A stretch of 64,000 nt of DNA from Cupriavidus sp. AU9028 (GCF_019795295.1 NZ_JAIMCG010000004.1:124001-188000), one strand, 5' to 3'; counted from the stretch's first letter, positions 51,200 to 60,611 are shown. The notes: generated by a model from the letters alone, not told the origin. Numbers and translations: made by a program.

Positions 51200-52657
51200 T
51201 CAGAACGCCAGCATCCGGCGCGGGTCGTGTCCGGCGATATGACTGGCGATGTCGGGATCGTGCGTGACGAGCATCAGCGCGGCGCCGGTTTCGTCGCAGG
51301 CCTGCACGATCAGTTCGATGGTCCGCTTCTGCGTGACCGGGTCCAGGCGGGAAGTGGGCTCGTCCGCGAACAGGAAGACGGGCTGCAGCAGCAGCGCGCG
51401 CAACAGCGCGAAGCGCTGCAACTCCCCGCCGGAGACAGCGCCCGGCAGCCGCCGCAGCAACGCCGGCGCCAACCCCAACTGCTCCATCATCGGGCCCAGG
51501 CGCGCCCCGTCGAGCCGATGCAGCCGGATCAGGTCCTGCAGGCCGTCGCCGATCCTGCGGCGCGGGGCAAAGGCGGCACCCGGGTCCTGGTACAGCTTCT
51601 GAAAGCGATGCCGGGGCACTGCGTCGGCCCGGTGCACGTGACCCTCGTCCGCCCGGACCAGCCCGAGCAGGATGTTGCCCAGCGTGGATTTCCCGCTGCC
51701 GCTGGGCCCGGTGACGGCGACATGCTCGCCGGAGCGGATCTGCATCGTCAGCCCGGTAAACAGGATCTGTTCGCCGAAGCGCTTGGCAAGTCCGCTGGCG
51801 CCGATGATGGCGCGGCCAGCGGTGCCACCTTCGGGCGCCGCTGGCGGGCTTGCTGCGACCGTGCCCGCCCATGCGGCAGGATCGGCGGCCACCAGTTCCC
51901 GGGTGTACGGATGGGATGGCGCCGACAGGACCGTCGCCGTGCTGCCCTGCTCCACCACCTTGCCTTCCTGCAGCACCATCGCCTGGCCGCCCAGCGCGCG
52001 CGCCACGGCGATGTCATGCGTAATGGTGACGACCGCGCAACCGTGCGCCAGCGCCTCGCGCAGGTGCTCCACGACCGCGTCGCGCCACCGGTGGTCCAGC
52101 CCCTTGGTCGGCTCGTCGACGATCAGTACCGGTGCGCCACCGGCGCGCACCATCGCAAAGGCCACGCGCTGCGCCATGCCGCCTGACAGCGTGCCGGGCA
52201 GCGCTGGCGCCGCGTGCTCGACACCCATCTGGCGCAGCGCCGCCAGGGCGGCGCGCCAGCTTTCGTCGCGCGGCTTGCCGCCGACCAGACGCCAGCTCTC
52301 CGCAAGCTGACTGCCCACCCGCATCAGCGGGTCCAGCGCAAACCAGGGCTCCTGCGGCAACAGGGCGACGCAGCGGCCCCATAGCGGCCGCCGCGCGGCG
52401 GCATCGCCGGCATCGCTGGCACGGCCGGCGCACGCCAGGCGACCGCTGGCCCGCAAACCGTCCGGCAGGGTTCCCATCACGGCCTGGGCGAGCAGGCTCT
52501 TGCCGGCACCGCTCTCGCCGAGCAGCGTCAGCGCTTCCCCTGCGCGTACCGAGAAGGAGACCGGCTGCAGCAGCAACGCATTGCCGGCATGGATCGCGAG
52601 CCGGTCCGCTTCGAGCAGCGGGGCGCCGCTTCGGCGGTATTCGGGCAGCGCCATCAT
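51200..52657 (-). CDS. Peptide/nickel-type ABC transporter ATPase, two domains fused
   Basis: 485 aa with two ABC domains in one chain, equal to DppD-DppF or NikD-NikE fused. Domain 1 (about 10-250) has GESGAGKSLLAQAV, LSGGMAQRVAFAMV and VLIVDEPTKGLD. Domain 2 (about 270-485) has GPSGSGKSTLGNI, VSGGELQRFALLRAL and FLFADEPTSRLD. The stop/start overlap with the permease gene upstream (ATGA) shows coupling. It energises import through the DppB/DppC-like pair. It is the last gene of the TonB-linked operon. Confidence 0.87.
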   Translation of the reverse strand: MMALPEYRRSGAPLLEADRLAIHAGNALLLQPVSFSVRAGEALTLLGESGAGKSLLAQAVMGTLPDGLRASGRLACAGRASDAGDAAARRPLWGRCVALLPQEPWFALDPLMRVGSQLAESWRLVGGKPRDESWRAALAALRQMGVEHAAPALPGTLSGGMAQRVAFAMVRAGGAPVLIVDEPTKGLDHRWRDAVVEHLREALAHGCAVVTITHDIAVARALGGQAMVLQEGKVVEQGSTATVLSAPSHPYTRELVAADPAAWAGTVAASPPAAPEGGTAGRAIIGASGLAKRFGEQILFTGLTMQIRSGEHVAVTGPSGSGKSTLGNILLGLVRADEGHVHRADAVPRHRFQKLYQDPGAAFAPRRRIGDGLQDLIRLHRLDGARLGPMMEQLGLAPALLRRLPGAVSGGELQRFALLRALLLQPVFLFADEPTSRLDPVTQKRTIELIVQACDETGAALMLVTHDPDIASHIAGHDPRRMLAF

Positions 52658-53526
52658 GCCTGTACTCCGCCCGGCTGCACCGCCGCCTCGACAGGTGCGC
52701 CGCGCCGCTCGCCGAGCAGCACCAGCGCCAGCATCGCCATGGCGATCACGACGATGGGGCTGGCCATCGCCCAGGGCGCCTCGCCGGCATAGGGCAGCAA
52801 CTCGGTCATCAGCAGACCCAGCTCTGCCGTCGGAGGCGGCAGGCCCAGCCCGACGAAGCCCATCGCCGCCAGCGCGAGCACCGCGGCGCCGACGCCGAAG
52901 CTGGCCAGCGTCGCCAGCATGGGCGCCAGTTCCGGCAGCAGATGGTGCCTGGCGATATAGCCGCCCCGAAAGCCCAGCAGCCGGGCGGCTTCGACGTGGT
53001 CGCTGCGCAGCACCACCATGGCGCTGCTGCGGCTGACGCGGAAGTACTCGACCCACAGCACCAGCGACAGCCCGAGGTACAGCGGCCACAGTGCCCCGGG
53101 GGCGAGCGCGGACAACAACAGCACCAGCAGCAGGCCGGGCAGCGCCAGCACGGCATCGGCCAGCGCCGTCAGCACGCGGTCCACCCACGCACCCTTCCAG
53201 GCGGCGAGCAGGCCGAGCGCGGTCCCCGGCACCATGGCCGACAGCACGCACAGCAACGCCAGTCCCAACGACAGCCGGGCAGCGTGCGCGGTGCGCGCCA
53301 GCACGCTACGGCCGAGATGGTCCGTGCCCAGCGGCTCGGCCAGGCTCGGCGCCTGCAGCACCGCGTAGAGGTTCTGCTCGAAGGGCGGCCGCTGGGCGAC
53401 CAGCGGGCCGGCCAGCGCAAAGACGGCAAGCAGCAGGATCAGCACCACGCCCAGCCGCTGGCGGCCCCGCGGATGGCGCCCGCCTGCCCGCTTGCTCGCG
53501 CCCGGATGGATCGTCTCGTTCATCAT
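52654..53526 (-). CDS. DppC/NikC-type ABC permease
   Basis: 290 aa with about six membrane segments. GTDHLGRSVLARTAHAARLSL at residue ~68 is the hallmark of DppC/OppC/NikC permeases; the EAA loop is ARLLGFRGGYIARHHLLPELAP. Its ATG overlaps the stop of the DppB-like gene and its stop overlaps the start of the ATPase gene (ATGA in both cases). Confidence 0.87.
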   Translation of the reverse strand: MMNETIHPGASKRAGGRHPRGRQRLGVVLILLLAVFALAGPLVAQRPPFEQNLYAVLQAPSLAEPLGTDHLGRSVLARTAHAARLSLGLALLCVLSAMVPGTALGLLAAWKGAWVDRVLTALADAVLALPGLLLVLLLSALAPGALWPLYLGLSLVLWVEYFRVSRSSAMVVLRSDHVEAARLLGFRGGYIARHHLLPELAPMLATLASFGVGAAVLALAAMGFVGLGLPPPTAELGLLMTELLPYAGEAPWAMASPIVVIAMAMLALVLLGERRGAPVEAAVQPGGVQA

Positions 53527-54578
53527 GCAGTCCTTCCCCGCGCGACGCGCAGGCGCGGATCGATCGCCGCGCAAGCCAGGTCGACCACGGCATTCAGGGC
53601 GACGAACAGCAGTCCCATCACCAGCGCGGTGCCCTGGATCATCGGCACGTCGCGGCCGAAGATCGCGTGCACCAGCGCATGGCCGATGCCGGGCCAGGCG
53701 AACAGCGTCTCGATGACCACCACGCCTTCGAGCAGGTAGACCAGCTGCACGCCGAGGTAGGCCACCACCGGCACCGCCGCATTGCGCACGCCGTGCCGCC
53801 ACATCGCCATGCGGTCGGACAGACCCTTGGTGCGGGCGAACAGGAAATACGGGGAGCGCACCACGGCCGCCATCGCGTCGCGCGACACGCGCAGCGCGGT
53901 GGCCGTCAGTCCCAGCGCGAGCGTCAAGGTGGGCGCCACCCAGTTGCCGTGCTCGCCGTGTCCGCCGGCGGGCAGCACTGCCAATTCCACCGACAGCGCC
54001 AGCACGAGCAACACGCCGAGCACGAAGGGCGGCAGCGCGCGCAACACGATCGACAGCATCAGCGTACCGCGGTCCGCAAGTCCGCCGGCCCTGCGGCCCG
54101 CCAGGAAGCCCAGCGGGATGGCGATCAGCGCCGACAGTGTCAGCGCGGCCAGCGCGAGCGCGAAGGTATGCCCGAGCTGGTGCGCGATCTCCGTGCCGAC
54201 CGGGGCACCGGTCACCACCGAGGTGCCCAGGTCCAGATGCAGCAGGCGCGACCACCACGACGCCAGCGCTGCATACCAGGGCAGGTCGAGGCCAAGCTCG
54301 GCGCCCACCGCTTCGGCGGCGGCGGCATTGACCATGTCGTAGCCGTAGCGGCCGGCGGCCACGCGGAAGGCCATGTCTCCCGGCAGCAACCGCATCATCA
54401 CGAAGCTGAGCGTGCCGACCAGCGCGGCGACGACGGCGGCCTGCAGGCCGCGCTGCAGCAGAATGCGCAACAGCAGCCGGGCGGTAGCGCCGCGGCGGGT
54501 AGCCACCGCAGGAGCCGCCATCGAGGCCGGCGTGCCACGGCTGTCGGGGCCCAGCGAAAAGGAAGACGAGTCGTTCAT
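53523..54578 (-). CDS. DppB/NikB-type ABC permease
   Basis: 351 aa. The N-terminal 30 residues are a hydrophilic extension; membrane segments begin at LLLRILLQRGLQAAVVAALV. The lengthy periplasmic loop after TM1, the LDLGTSVVTGAPVGTEIAHQLGHTF block, and RDAMAAVVRSPYFLFARTKGLSDR (cytoplasmic loop) mark the DppB class. A GTG at 54581 just before ATG 54578 is an equal choice. The binding-protein gene ends 13 bases upstream. Confidence 0.87.
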   Translation of the reverse strand: MNDSSSFSLGPDSRGTPASMAAPAVATRRGATARLLLRILLQRGLQAAVVAALVGTLSFVMMRLLPGDMAFRVAAGRYGYDMVNAAAAEAVGAELGLDLPWYAALASWWSRLLHLDLGTSVVTGAPVGTEIAHQLGHTFALALAALTLSALIAIPLGFLAGRRAGGLADRGTLMLSIVLRALPPFVLGVLLVLALSVELAVLPAGGHGEHGNWVAPTLTLALGLTATALRVSRDAMAAVVRSPYFLFARTKGLSDRMAMWRHGVRNAAVPVVAYLGVQLVYLLEGVVVIETLFAWPGIGHALVHAIFGRDVPMIQGTALVMGLLFVALNAVVDLACAAIDPRLRVARGRTA

Positions 54579-54591
54579 CACGGGTTGCGGG

Positions 54592-56205
54592 TCAGGCGGT
54601 CCAGCGCATGCCGGTCAGCCGCCAGGTCCGCTCGAAGGGATCGATGGAAACGCCGGCAAGGCGGGGATTGGCGGCCAGGGTCTGGCGATACCACACCACC
54701 GGCACCAGCGGCAGGCCGCCGTGCAGCGCCCCGGCAATCCGCTGCCGCAGCGCCCGTGCCGCCGACTCGCCGCCGCGCTCTGCGGATCGCGCCGGCAGTT
54801 CACTCAAGGCGCTTAGCGCGCGCGGAACCGCGGGCTCGCGCCACTGCATCGCGCCCCAGTCGCCGCCGCTGCCGTCCTCGGCACCGAAGTCCTGCGACAC
54901 CGCGCCGAAGGCATCGGGCACCACGCCATAGTTGCGCGCGATCAGTCCCATCTGCAGCGAGCCATCGCGATGGGCAAACGGAATCTCCGAGGAATTGCCG
55001 ACCGCCACGCGCACCCGGATGCCGACCAGCCGCAGCTGCTCCTGGATCGCCGCGGCGATGAGCGGCAATTCGGGGCGGTCGGGAAACGTGGTCAATGTCA
55101 GCGTGAAGGGCTGGCCGTCGCGCCACAGCATGCCGTCGGCACCCAGGCGCCAGCCAAGCTCGCCCAGCAGATGGCGCGCGGCGACCGGATCGTGCGTCAG
55201 CGACGGTAGCGCGCCGTCGTGCCAGCCGGCGAGCACCGGGGGAAACAGCTGCTGCGCGGCCAGCCCGGGATCGCGCAGGATCGCCGTGGCGATGCCGCGC
55301 CGATCGAGCGCCAGCGACAGCGCCTGCCGCGCGCGGGCGTCGGCCAGCAGCGGATGCCCGGCGTTCAGCTTCAGCGAGGTCGTGCGCGGAATCATCTCCT
55401 CGACGATCCGCACGGCATTGCCGTGGCGCAGCCGCGCGATGCTGCCGGGATCGAGCCCGTAGGCCAGGTCGGCCTGGCCGGATTCGGCCATCAGCGCCCG
55501 CATCTCGGCGCGCCCCACCGACAGATACGAGGCGCGCTGCACCGCGGGGCGCGCACCTTGCCAGCCGTCGAAGGGGACCACCGAGAAGCGCTGCGGCGGC
55601 TCCAGCGTGTCGATCCGGAAGGGGCCGGAGCCGACGATGGCGCGCACGTTGCCGTCGGCGCCGAACGACGCCGGAGCGAGGATCTGCGTGCTGCTGTGCG
55701 ACAGCAGCGCCGGCAGCGCGCCGTAAGGGCGCGACAATACGATGCGCACCGCGCCGCCCTCGGCGCGAATCGCCTGGATCGGCGCCCGCCCCAGCACGCC
55801 GGCCGGATGCAGCGCCCGTTGCAGGGCACGCGCCACGTCGATGTCGCGCACGGGCGTGCCGTCGTGAAAGCCCGCGCCTGCGCGCAGCACGAAGCGCCAT
55901 TCGAGCCCATCGGCGGAACTGCCCCAGCGCGCGGCCATGCCCGGCACCTGACGCCCCGCCTCGTCATATTCCACCAGCGTCTCGCATACCTGCATGCGCG
56001 AGAACAGGTAGCCGCCGCGCAGCGGATCGAGGCTGGACAGTTCCCATGGGCCGATCACGCGGACGGTGCGCGTTGCGCTCGTGGCGCGGTCCTCGGCAGC
56101 GCGGGTGGAATGGGCCAGCACGGCGGGGGCAAGCCCGCTGGCGGCCAGGCCGAGCAGCAGGCGCCGCCGCGCAAGCGAAGGCGCCACGGTGGAGTGCAGC
56201 GTCAC
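54592..56205 (-). CDS. Family-5 extracellular solute-binding protein (peptide/nickel class)
   Basis: 537 aa, SBP_bac_5 fold. It starts at a GTG one base after the stop of the TonB-receptor gene, which gives a sensible Tat-like signal: SLARRRLLLGLAASGLAPAVLA. Mature motifs: SLDPLRGGYLFSRMQVCETLVEYD, RWGSSADGLEWRFVLRAGAGFHDGTPVRDIDVA. It captures ligand for the DppB/C-like permease. Tat export, if real, would mean the fold or a cofactor is finished in the cytoplasm. Ligand unknown; metal chelate is likelier than peptide given the TonB receptor. Confidence 0.83.
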   Translation of the reverse strand: MTLHSTVAPSLARRRLLLGLAASGLAPAVLAHSTRAAEDRATSATRTVRVIGPWELSSLDPLRGGYLFSRMQVCETLVEYDEAGRQVPGMAARWGSSADGLEWRFVLRAGAGFHDGTPVRDIDVARALQRALHPAGVLGRAPIQAIRAEGGAVRIVLSRPYGALPALLSHSSTQILAPASFGADGNVRAIVGSGPFRIDTLEPPQRFSVVPFDGWQGARPAVQRASYLSVGRAEMRALMAESGQADLAYGLDPGSIARLRHGNAVRIVEEMIPRTTSLKLNAGHPLLADARARQALSLALDRRGIATAILRDPGLAAQQLFPPVLAGWHDGALPSLTHDPVAARHLLGELGWRLGADGMLWRDGQPFTLTLTTFPDRPELPLIAAAIQEQLRLVGIRVRVAVGNSSEIPFAHRDGSLQMGLIARNYGVVPDAFGAVSQDFGAEDGSGGDWGAMQWREPAVPRALSALSELPARSAERGGESAARALRQRIAGALHGGLPLVPVVWYRQTLAANPRLAGVSIDPFERTWRLTGMRWTA

Positions 56206-56206
56206 G

Positions 56207-58351
56207 TCAGTAGTCCAGATGCAGGCCGAGCCGGACCGTGCGGCCGATTCCCGGGGCGATCCACAGGTTGTTGTAGGCGCTCGCATAGTACCTGCGGTCG
56301 AACACATTATTGACGTTCAACGTGACCTTGACGTTGCGGCTCGCCTGCCAATAGGCGAGGAGATCCGCCAGCGTATGGCTGGGCAGCGTGAAGCTGTCGG
56401 CCGCATCGCCGGCGCGCTTGCCGACGTAGCGCACGCCAGCGCCAATGCCGTAGCGCTGGCCCACCGGTGCCGCATCCTCGTAGATCGCCAGGGCGCTGGC
56501 GCTGGTACGGGGGATATTGCGCAGCGGCGTGCCGGCCGGCAGGCGGCTGTCGGCCGTGATCTCGGCGTCGGTCAGCGCGACGTTGCCGGTCACGCGCCAG
56601 TGCTGGCCGAGGCTGCCCGAAAGGTCCAGCTCCAGCCCGCGGCTGCGCGCCTCTCCCGCCGCGATCAGGAACGACGAATCGCCGGGGTCGGTGGTCAGCA
56701 CGTTGCGCTTGTGGATGCTGTACGCAGTCAGCGTCGCACCGAAGCGGCGGTCGTCGCTGTCGAACTTCACGCCCGCTTCGACCGCGCGGCCGCGCTCGGG
56801 CGAGAAGCTGTTGCCCAGCGCGTCGATGCCGGCGTTGGGGCGAAACGAGCGGCTGGCATTGGCGAACAGCGACAGGTTGTTGCTGGCGAGATAGGTCACG
56901 CCCAGCCGGGGCGACACCGCGGTCTCGTCCTGCTCGGTCACTGCCCCGCGCAGCCGGTTGTTCAGCGTCTGCCGGTACGAGTCGAAGCGCGCGCCGGCCT
57001 GCACGCGCCAGCGCTCGCCGAAGGCGAGCTGGTCCTGCACGAAGACGCCGACATTGGTCTGCCGCTCGCGCGCATCGGTCTGCGTGGCGAAGGTGCCGGG
57101 CGGCACCTGCCCATAGACCGGGTCGTAGATGTCGATCGCGTACGGCGCCTCGGCAGTGGGATTGCGCCGCAGCTGGTACTGGTTGCCGGTGAACCGGTAG
57201 GCATCGATGCCGAGCAGCAGCGTATGGCCGACCGGTCCGGTGTCGAAGCGGCCGGTCACATCCGCCTGCATCGACAGGTCGTCCGACTGGTAGTCGCGAT
57301 AACGGCGCTGGCGCAGCAGCGTGCGGCCATCGGTGGCGAGCGCGTGGGCATCGCTGGAGAAGCCGTGCATCGCGCCGCCACGATAGGCGACGTTCAACCG
57401 GCCCTGCCAGCCGGGGGCGAACGCATGCTCCACGCCAAGCTGGTGCGACTGGCTGTCGATGCGGGTATCGCCATCGTTCGGCTCCCCCAGGAAACGCGAG
57501 CGCGGCAAGGCACGCAAATCGCCGTTGACCGCGACGATACCGCGGTCCAGCGGCGCACTGTAGCGCTGCACTTCCCCCGAGTAGTGCAGCAGCGTATTCG
57601 GTCCCAGCGCCCACGTCAGCGACGGCGCCAGCAGGAAGCGCTGGCTGTTGACGAAGTCGCGCCCGGTGCCGCCGTGATCGGTCACCGCGATCAGCCTGCC
57701 AGCAAGGTTATCGCCGAGCGGCCCGGTGATGTCGGCGGCCACGCGCTGGTTGTCGAAGTTGCCTACCTCCAGCTGATAGCGCTGGGCCGGTTTGAACTGC
57801 GGCTGGCGCGTGACGATATTGATGGTGCCGCCGGGCTCGCCGATGCCGTACAGCGACGAGGTCGGTCCTTTCAGCACCTCCACCCGCTCGATGGTCGCGG
57901 CATCGCGCGGCGCGGCATAGCCCCGGTTGGCGACGAAGCCATTGACCAGATACGGTGTGCCGCTGTTCTCGTTGCCGGCAAAACCGCGCACGGCATAGTT
58001 GTCCCAGAGCCCGCCGAAGTTGTCCAGGCGCGCGACGCCGCTGGCATAGTCGAAGGTCTGCTCCAGGCGCGTGGCGCCGATGTCGTCGATCAACGTGCGC
58101 GGCAGCACCCGCACCGCCTGCGGCAGCTCGCGCAGCGGCGTATCGGTGCGGCTCGCGCCGGCCGATTCCTGCGGGTTGTACGGACTTTGGGCGGCGCTCA
58201 CGACCGAAACCTCCGGCAGCACCGCTTCGCTGTCTGTATCGCCTGCCGGGGCAGAGGTCTGGCTCATCGCCGCGCGCGCCACGACCAGCAGGACGGCTGC
58301 GGCAAGCGGCCGGAGGGGGCGGACGGAAAAGGGCTGCTGCAAGCGCCGCAT
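56207..58351 (-). CDS. TonB-dependent siderophore/metallophore receptor
   Basis: 714 aa outer-membrane receptor. A signal peptide runs to about residue 30. The plug domain includes ELPQAVRVLPRTLIDDIGATRLEQTF, NYAVRGFAGNENSGTPYLVNGF and IERVEVLKGPTSSLYGIGEPGGTINIVTR, a strong siderophore-receptor (FhuA/FecA-like) pattern. The barrel follows and ends in Tyr preceded by RLGLHLDY. AGGAAG precedes ATG 58351. It is the first gene of the operon under a Fur-like box at 58424. Confidence 0.9.
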   Translation of the reverse strand: MRRLQQPFSVRPLRPLAAAVLLVVARAAMSQTSAPAGDTDSEAVLPEVSVVSAAQSPYNPQESAGASRTDTPLRELPQAVRVLPRTLIDDIGATRLEQTFDYASGVARLDNFGGLWDNYAVRGFAGNENSGTPYLVNGFVANRGYAAPRDAATIERVEVLKGPTSSLYGIGEPGGTINIVTRQPQFKPAQRYQLEVGNFDNQRVAADITGPLGDNLAGRLIAVTDHGGTGRDFVNSQRFLLAPSLTWALGPNTLLHYSGEVQRYSAPLDRGIVAVNGDLRALPRSRFLGEPNDGDTRIDSQSHQLGVEHAFAPGWQGRLNVAYRGGAMHGFSSDAHALATDGRTLLRQRRYRDYQSDDLSMQADVTGRFDTGPVGHTLLLGIDAYRFTGNQYQLRRNPTAEAPYAIDIYDPVYGQVPPGTFATQTDARERQTNVGVFVQDQLAFGERWRVQAGARFDSYRQTLNNRLRGAVTEQDETAVSPRLGVTYLASNNLSLFANASRSFRPNAGIDALGNSFSPERGRAVEAGVKFDSDDRRFGATLTAYSIHKRNVLTTDPGDSSFLIAAGEARSRGLELDLSGSLGQHWRVTGNVALTDAEITADSRLPAGTPLRNIPRTSASALAIYEDAAPVGQRYGIGAGVRYVGKRAGDAADSFTLPSHTLADLLAYWQASRNVKVTLNVNNVFDRRYYASAYNNLWIAPGIGRTVRLGLHLDY

Positions 58352-58423
58352 GGATCTTCCTGTTGTTGGATGCGGGGATGGACGGCCCAAAAACAACGAG
58401 GGCCGGTAGCGGCCCCCCGATGT

Positions 58424-58447
58424 TTATTGAGAATGGATTTTCAATAA
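58424..58447 (-). promoter_or_regulatory. Fur-like box upstream of the TonB receptor
   Basis: TTATTGA (58424-58430) and TCAATAA (58441-58447) are perfect inverted arms with centre GAATGGATTT. The inner TGAGAATGG...ATTTTCA matches the Fur 7-1-7 pattern except for one extra central base. It is the only AT-rich patch near and lies 72 bases before the receptor ATG. Confidence 0.65.
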
Positions 58448-58534
58448 GATTGTAGCGGCGTGAATTGGCGCGCGTCAAATCGCGCGGACCGATGGCGATA
58501 AGCGGGAGGGCCTGGGGATGGCGGAGGCAGGCGT

Positions 58535-58652
58535 GCCCTCTCCCCCGGCCCCTCTCCCGCCTGGCGGGAGAGGGGAGCGAACCGGCAGGGCTGGAACAGC
58601 GAACGGTGTTCTCCCCTCGCCCGCTTGCGGGAGAGGGGTCGGGGGAGAGGGC
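58535..58652. repeat. REP-like long inverted repeat
   Basis: Outer 26-base arms at 58535-58560 and 58627-58652 are complementary except one G/T position and carry internal smaller palindromes (CTCTCCCGC / GCGGGAGAG). The CCCTCTCCC / GGGAGAGGG style is that of dispersed extragenic palindromes of high-GC proteobacteria. It lies between two - strand transcription units and may terminate or insulate them. Confidence 0.75.
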
Positions 58653-58679
58653 AGCAGACCACGGCCGCCCTTCAGCCAC

Positions 58680-59453
58680 TCAAGGCTGCGAAATCGCGAA
58701 CTCGTGGGCTTCGGTATTGAGCCGCGACACCCGCCGCTCCACCCGCTTGTCGTGATACGACGAGGCGATCCGCGTGATCTGCAGCAGCGGCCCGCCGACG
58801 GGCACCTGCAGCAGTGCGTGGTCATCCTCCTGCGCGAGCACGGCGCGCAGCCGCTCCTCGGTGCGGATGACGTTGATGCCGAACACGTCCTGGTAGAAGT
58901 TGTAGAGCGTATTGGGCCGGTCGCGCAGTCTTGCCTCGGTCAGGCCCTCGAACAGCCGCTCCGGCACCGTGATGGAATCGGTCATCACCGGACGGTCGTC
59001 CAGCGACAGCACGTTGGTGAAATGAAAGACGCGCTCGCCGGGCTCGATCCCCAGCGCCATCGCCTCCTCGCGGCTCGCCTTGGCGCGGCGGAACCGCACC
59101 AGCCGCACCGAGGGATAGGCACGGTGTCCATCCTCCCGCACCACCCGAAAGAAGCGGAAGAAGTGGTCCTCCTGCCGGTGCGTGGCGACGAAGGTGCCGC
59201 GCCCCTGGTGCCGGATCAGGATGTTCTCGGCCACCAGTTCGTCGATGGCCTTGCGCAGCGTGCCGATCGACACGCCGAAGCGCTCGACCAGCCGGCGCTC
59301 GGACGGGATGGCCTCGGCCGGCTTCCATTCGCCGCTGGCCAATGCCGCGAGGATCGCCCGCTTGATGTCCTTGTACAGCACGCCGCCGATGGCCGTGCCC
59401 GGTCCGAATTCTGCGCCCACGTTGTCCGTCTCCTCCGTCGTGTTGCGGCCCAT
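58680..59453 (-). CDS. GntR/HutC-type transcriptional regulator
   Basis: 257 aa. An N-terminal winged helix (about 25-95: LYKDIKRAILAALASGEWKPAEAIPSERRLVERFGVSIGTLRKAIDELVAENILIRHQGRGTFV) is followed by a UTRA ligand domain (about 110-250). It is the last gene on the strand after the sulfolactate catabolic genes, separated by 120 bases. Regulation of that operon is likely. Ligand would be sulfolactate or a near product, by inference. Confidence 0.85.
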   Translation of the reverse strand: MGRNTTEETDNVGAEFGPGTAIGGVLYKDIKRAILAALASGEWKPAEAIPSERRLVERFGVSIGTLRKAIDELVAENILIRHQGRGTFVATHRQEDHFFRFFRVVREDGHRAYPSVRLVRFRRAKASREEAMALGIEPGERVFHFTNVLSLDDRPVMTDSITVPERLFEGLTEARLRDRPNTLYNFYQDVFGINVIRTEERLRAVLAQEDDHALLQVPVGGPLLQITRIASSYHDKRVERRVSRLNTEAHEFAISQP

Positions 59454-59478
59454 GTGCCCGGTCCGCTCGGGACCCAGC

Positions 59479-59486
59479 TATATAAC
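59479..59486 (-). promoter_or_regulatory. AT-rich possible operator/promoter before the GntR gene
   Basis: TATATAAC stands out in GC-rich DNA 25 bases before the GntR start; on the - strand GTTATATAGC resembles the GT-N-TA-N-AC core bound by GntR/HutC proteins. A role in autoregulation is possible. Confidence 0.35.
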
Positions 59487-59573
59487 ATGGATGACTTGCA
59501 AGACCTGGGCCAGCGCGAGCCTGGACGCAACGCCCGCGCTGCCCGTTCCTGCCGGTCGCGAAATGCAGGTCGG

Positions 59574-60611
59574 CTATTCCGCGCGGATCTGCTTCTCGTC
59601 GATCAGCCTCGCCCAGCGCGCCACTTCATCGCGGAAGTAGTTGCTGAACATCGCGCTCGGCTGCGGCGCCGGGGTAAAGCCGGCGGCGATGATGCGCTCG
59701 CGCGGCTCCTTCATCTCGACCAGCCTGGCCACCGCCATGCCCACCTTGTCGACCACCGGCTGCGGTGTGCCCGCCGGCATCATCACGCCGGTCCAGTTCT
59801 CGACCAGCAGCTCCGGGAAGCCGACCTCGGCGACGGTGGGCACGTCGGGCAACAGCGGATGCCGCTCGCGCGTGGTCACGGCCAGCGCGCGCAGCTTGCC
59901 GCCCTTCACATGCGCCAGCGACTCCGGGAAGTTGGAGAAGACCACATCGATCTGTCCGCCGATCAGGTCCGTCATCGACGGCGCGCCGCCCTTGTAGGGC
60001 ACGTGCGTCAAGCGGGTCCTGGTGAGGCTTTCGAACAGCGCCAGCGTCAAGTGCGGCGGCGTGCCGTTGCCGCTGGAGCCGGCGTTCAGCTTGCGAGTGC
60101 GGGCCGCTTCCACCAGCTCCTGCATCGACTTGATGGAGGAACTGGCGGGCACCACCACCGTCATGGGCGACGAGGCGATCCGCGCGACCGGCACCAGGTC
60201 CTTCTGCATGTTGAACGGCAGCCGCGGGAACAGCGTCACGTTGGAGGCGTGCGTCAGCGTGACCGCGAGCCAGGTGTAGCCGTCGGGAGCCGACTTGGCG
60301 ACCTGGTCGGCGCCGATGTTGGCATTGCCGCCCGGTTTGTTGTCGACCACGATCGGCTTCTTCCATTCCTCCGACAACTGGTGGCCAACCAGCCGGGCCA
60401 TCACATCGGTCAGTCCGCCGGGCGCGAACGGCACCACATAGCGAATCGGCTTGCTCGGATAGTCGCCTTCCGCGCCGCCATTTCCATTGGCGCGTGCGGC
60501 GGGACTCTGGGCAGCCACCGGAGCGGCGGCAAGCGACGACACAGCGGCGGACAACGCAATCAACAATGCAGCCGCATGCCTTGGCATGCGTCGGATCGAA
60601 GGGCAATGCAT
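59574..60611 (-). CDS. Bug/TctC-family periplasmic binding protein
   Basis: 345 aa. Signal peptide to about residue 35 (PVAAQ), then the TctC/Bug fold: YPSKPIRYVVPFAPGGLTDVMARLVGHQLSEEW, VVDNKPGGNANIGADQVAKSAPDGYT, VPYKGGAPSMTDLIGGQIDVVF. This is the binding protein of tripartite tricarboxylate transporters, but no TctA/TctB genes are in the visible cluster. Many Bug proteins in betaproteobacteria are orphans that share membrane parts. In context it may capture sulfolactate or a related sulfonate. It follows the comC gene by 71 bases. Confidence 0.87.
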   Translation of the reverse strand: MHCPSIRRMPRHAAALLIALSAAVSSLAAAPVAAQSPAARANGNGGAEGDYPSKPIRYVVPFAPGGLTDVMARLVGHQLSEEWKKPIVVDNKPGGNANIGADQVAKSAPDGYTWLAVTLTHASNVTLFPRLPFNMQKDLVPVARIASSPMTVVVPASSSIKSMQELVEAARTRKLNAGSSGNGTPPHLTLALFESLTRTRLTHVPYKGGAPSMTDLIGGQIDVVFSNFPESLAHVKGGKLRALAVTTRERHPLLPDVPTVAEVGFPELLVENWTGVMMPAGTPQPVVDKVGMAVARLVEMKEPRERIIAAGFTPAPQPSAMFSNYFRDEVARWARLIDEKQIRAE

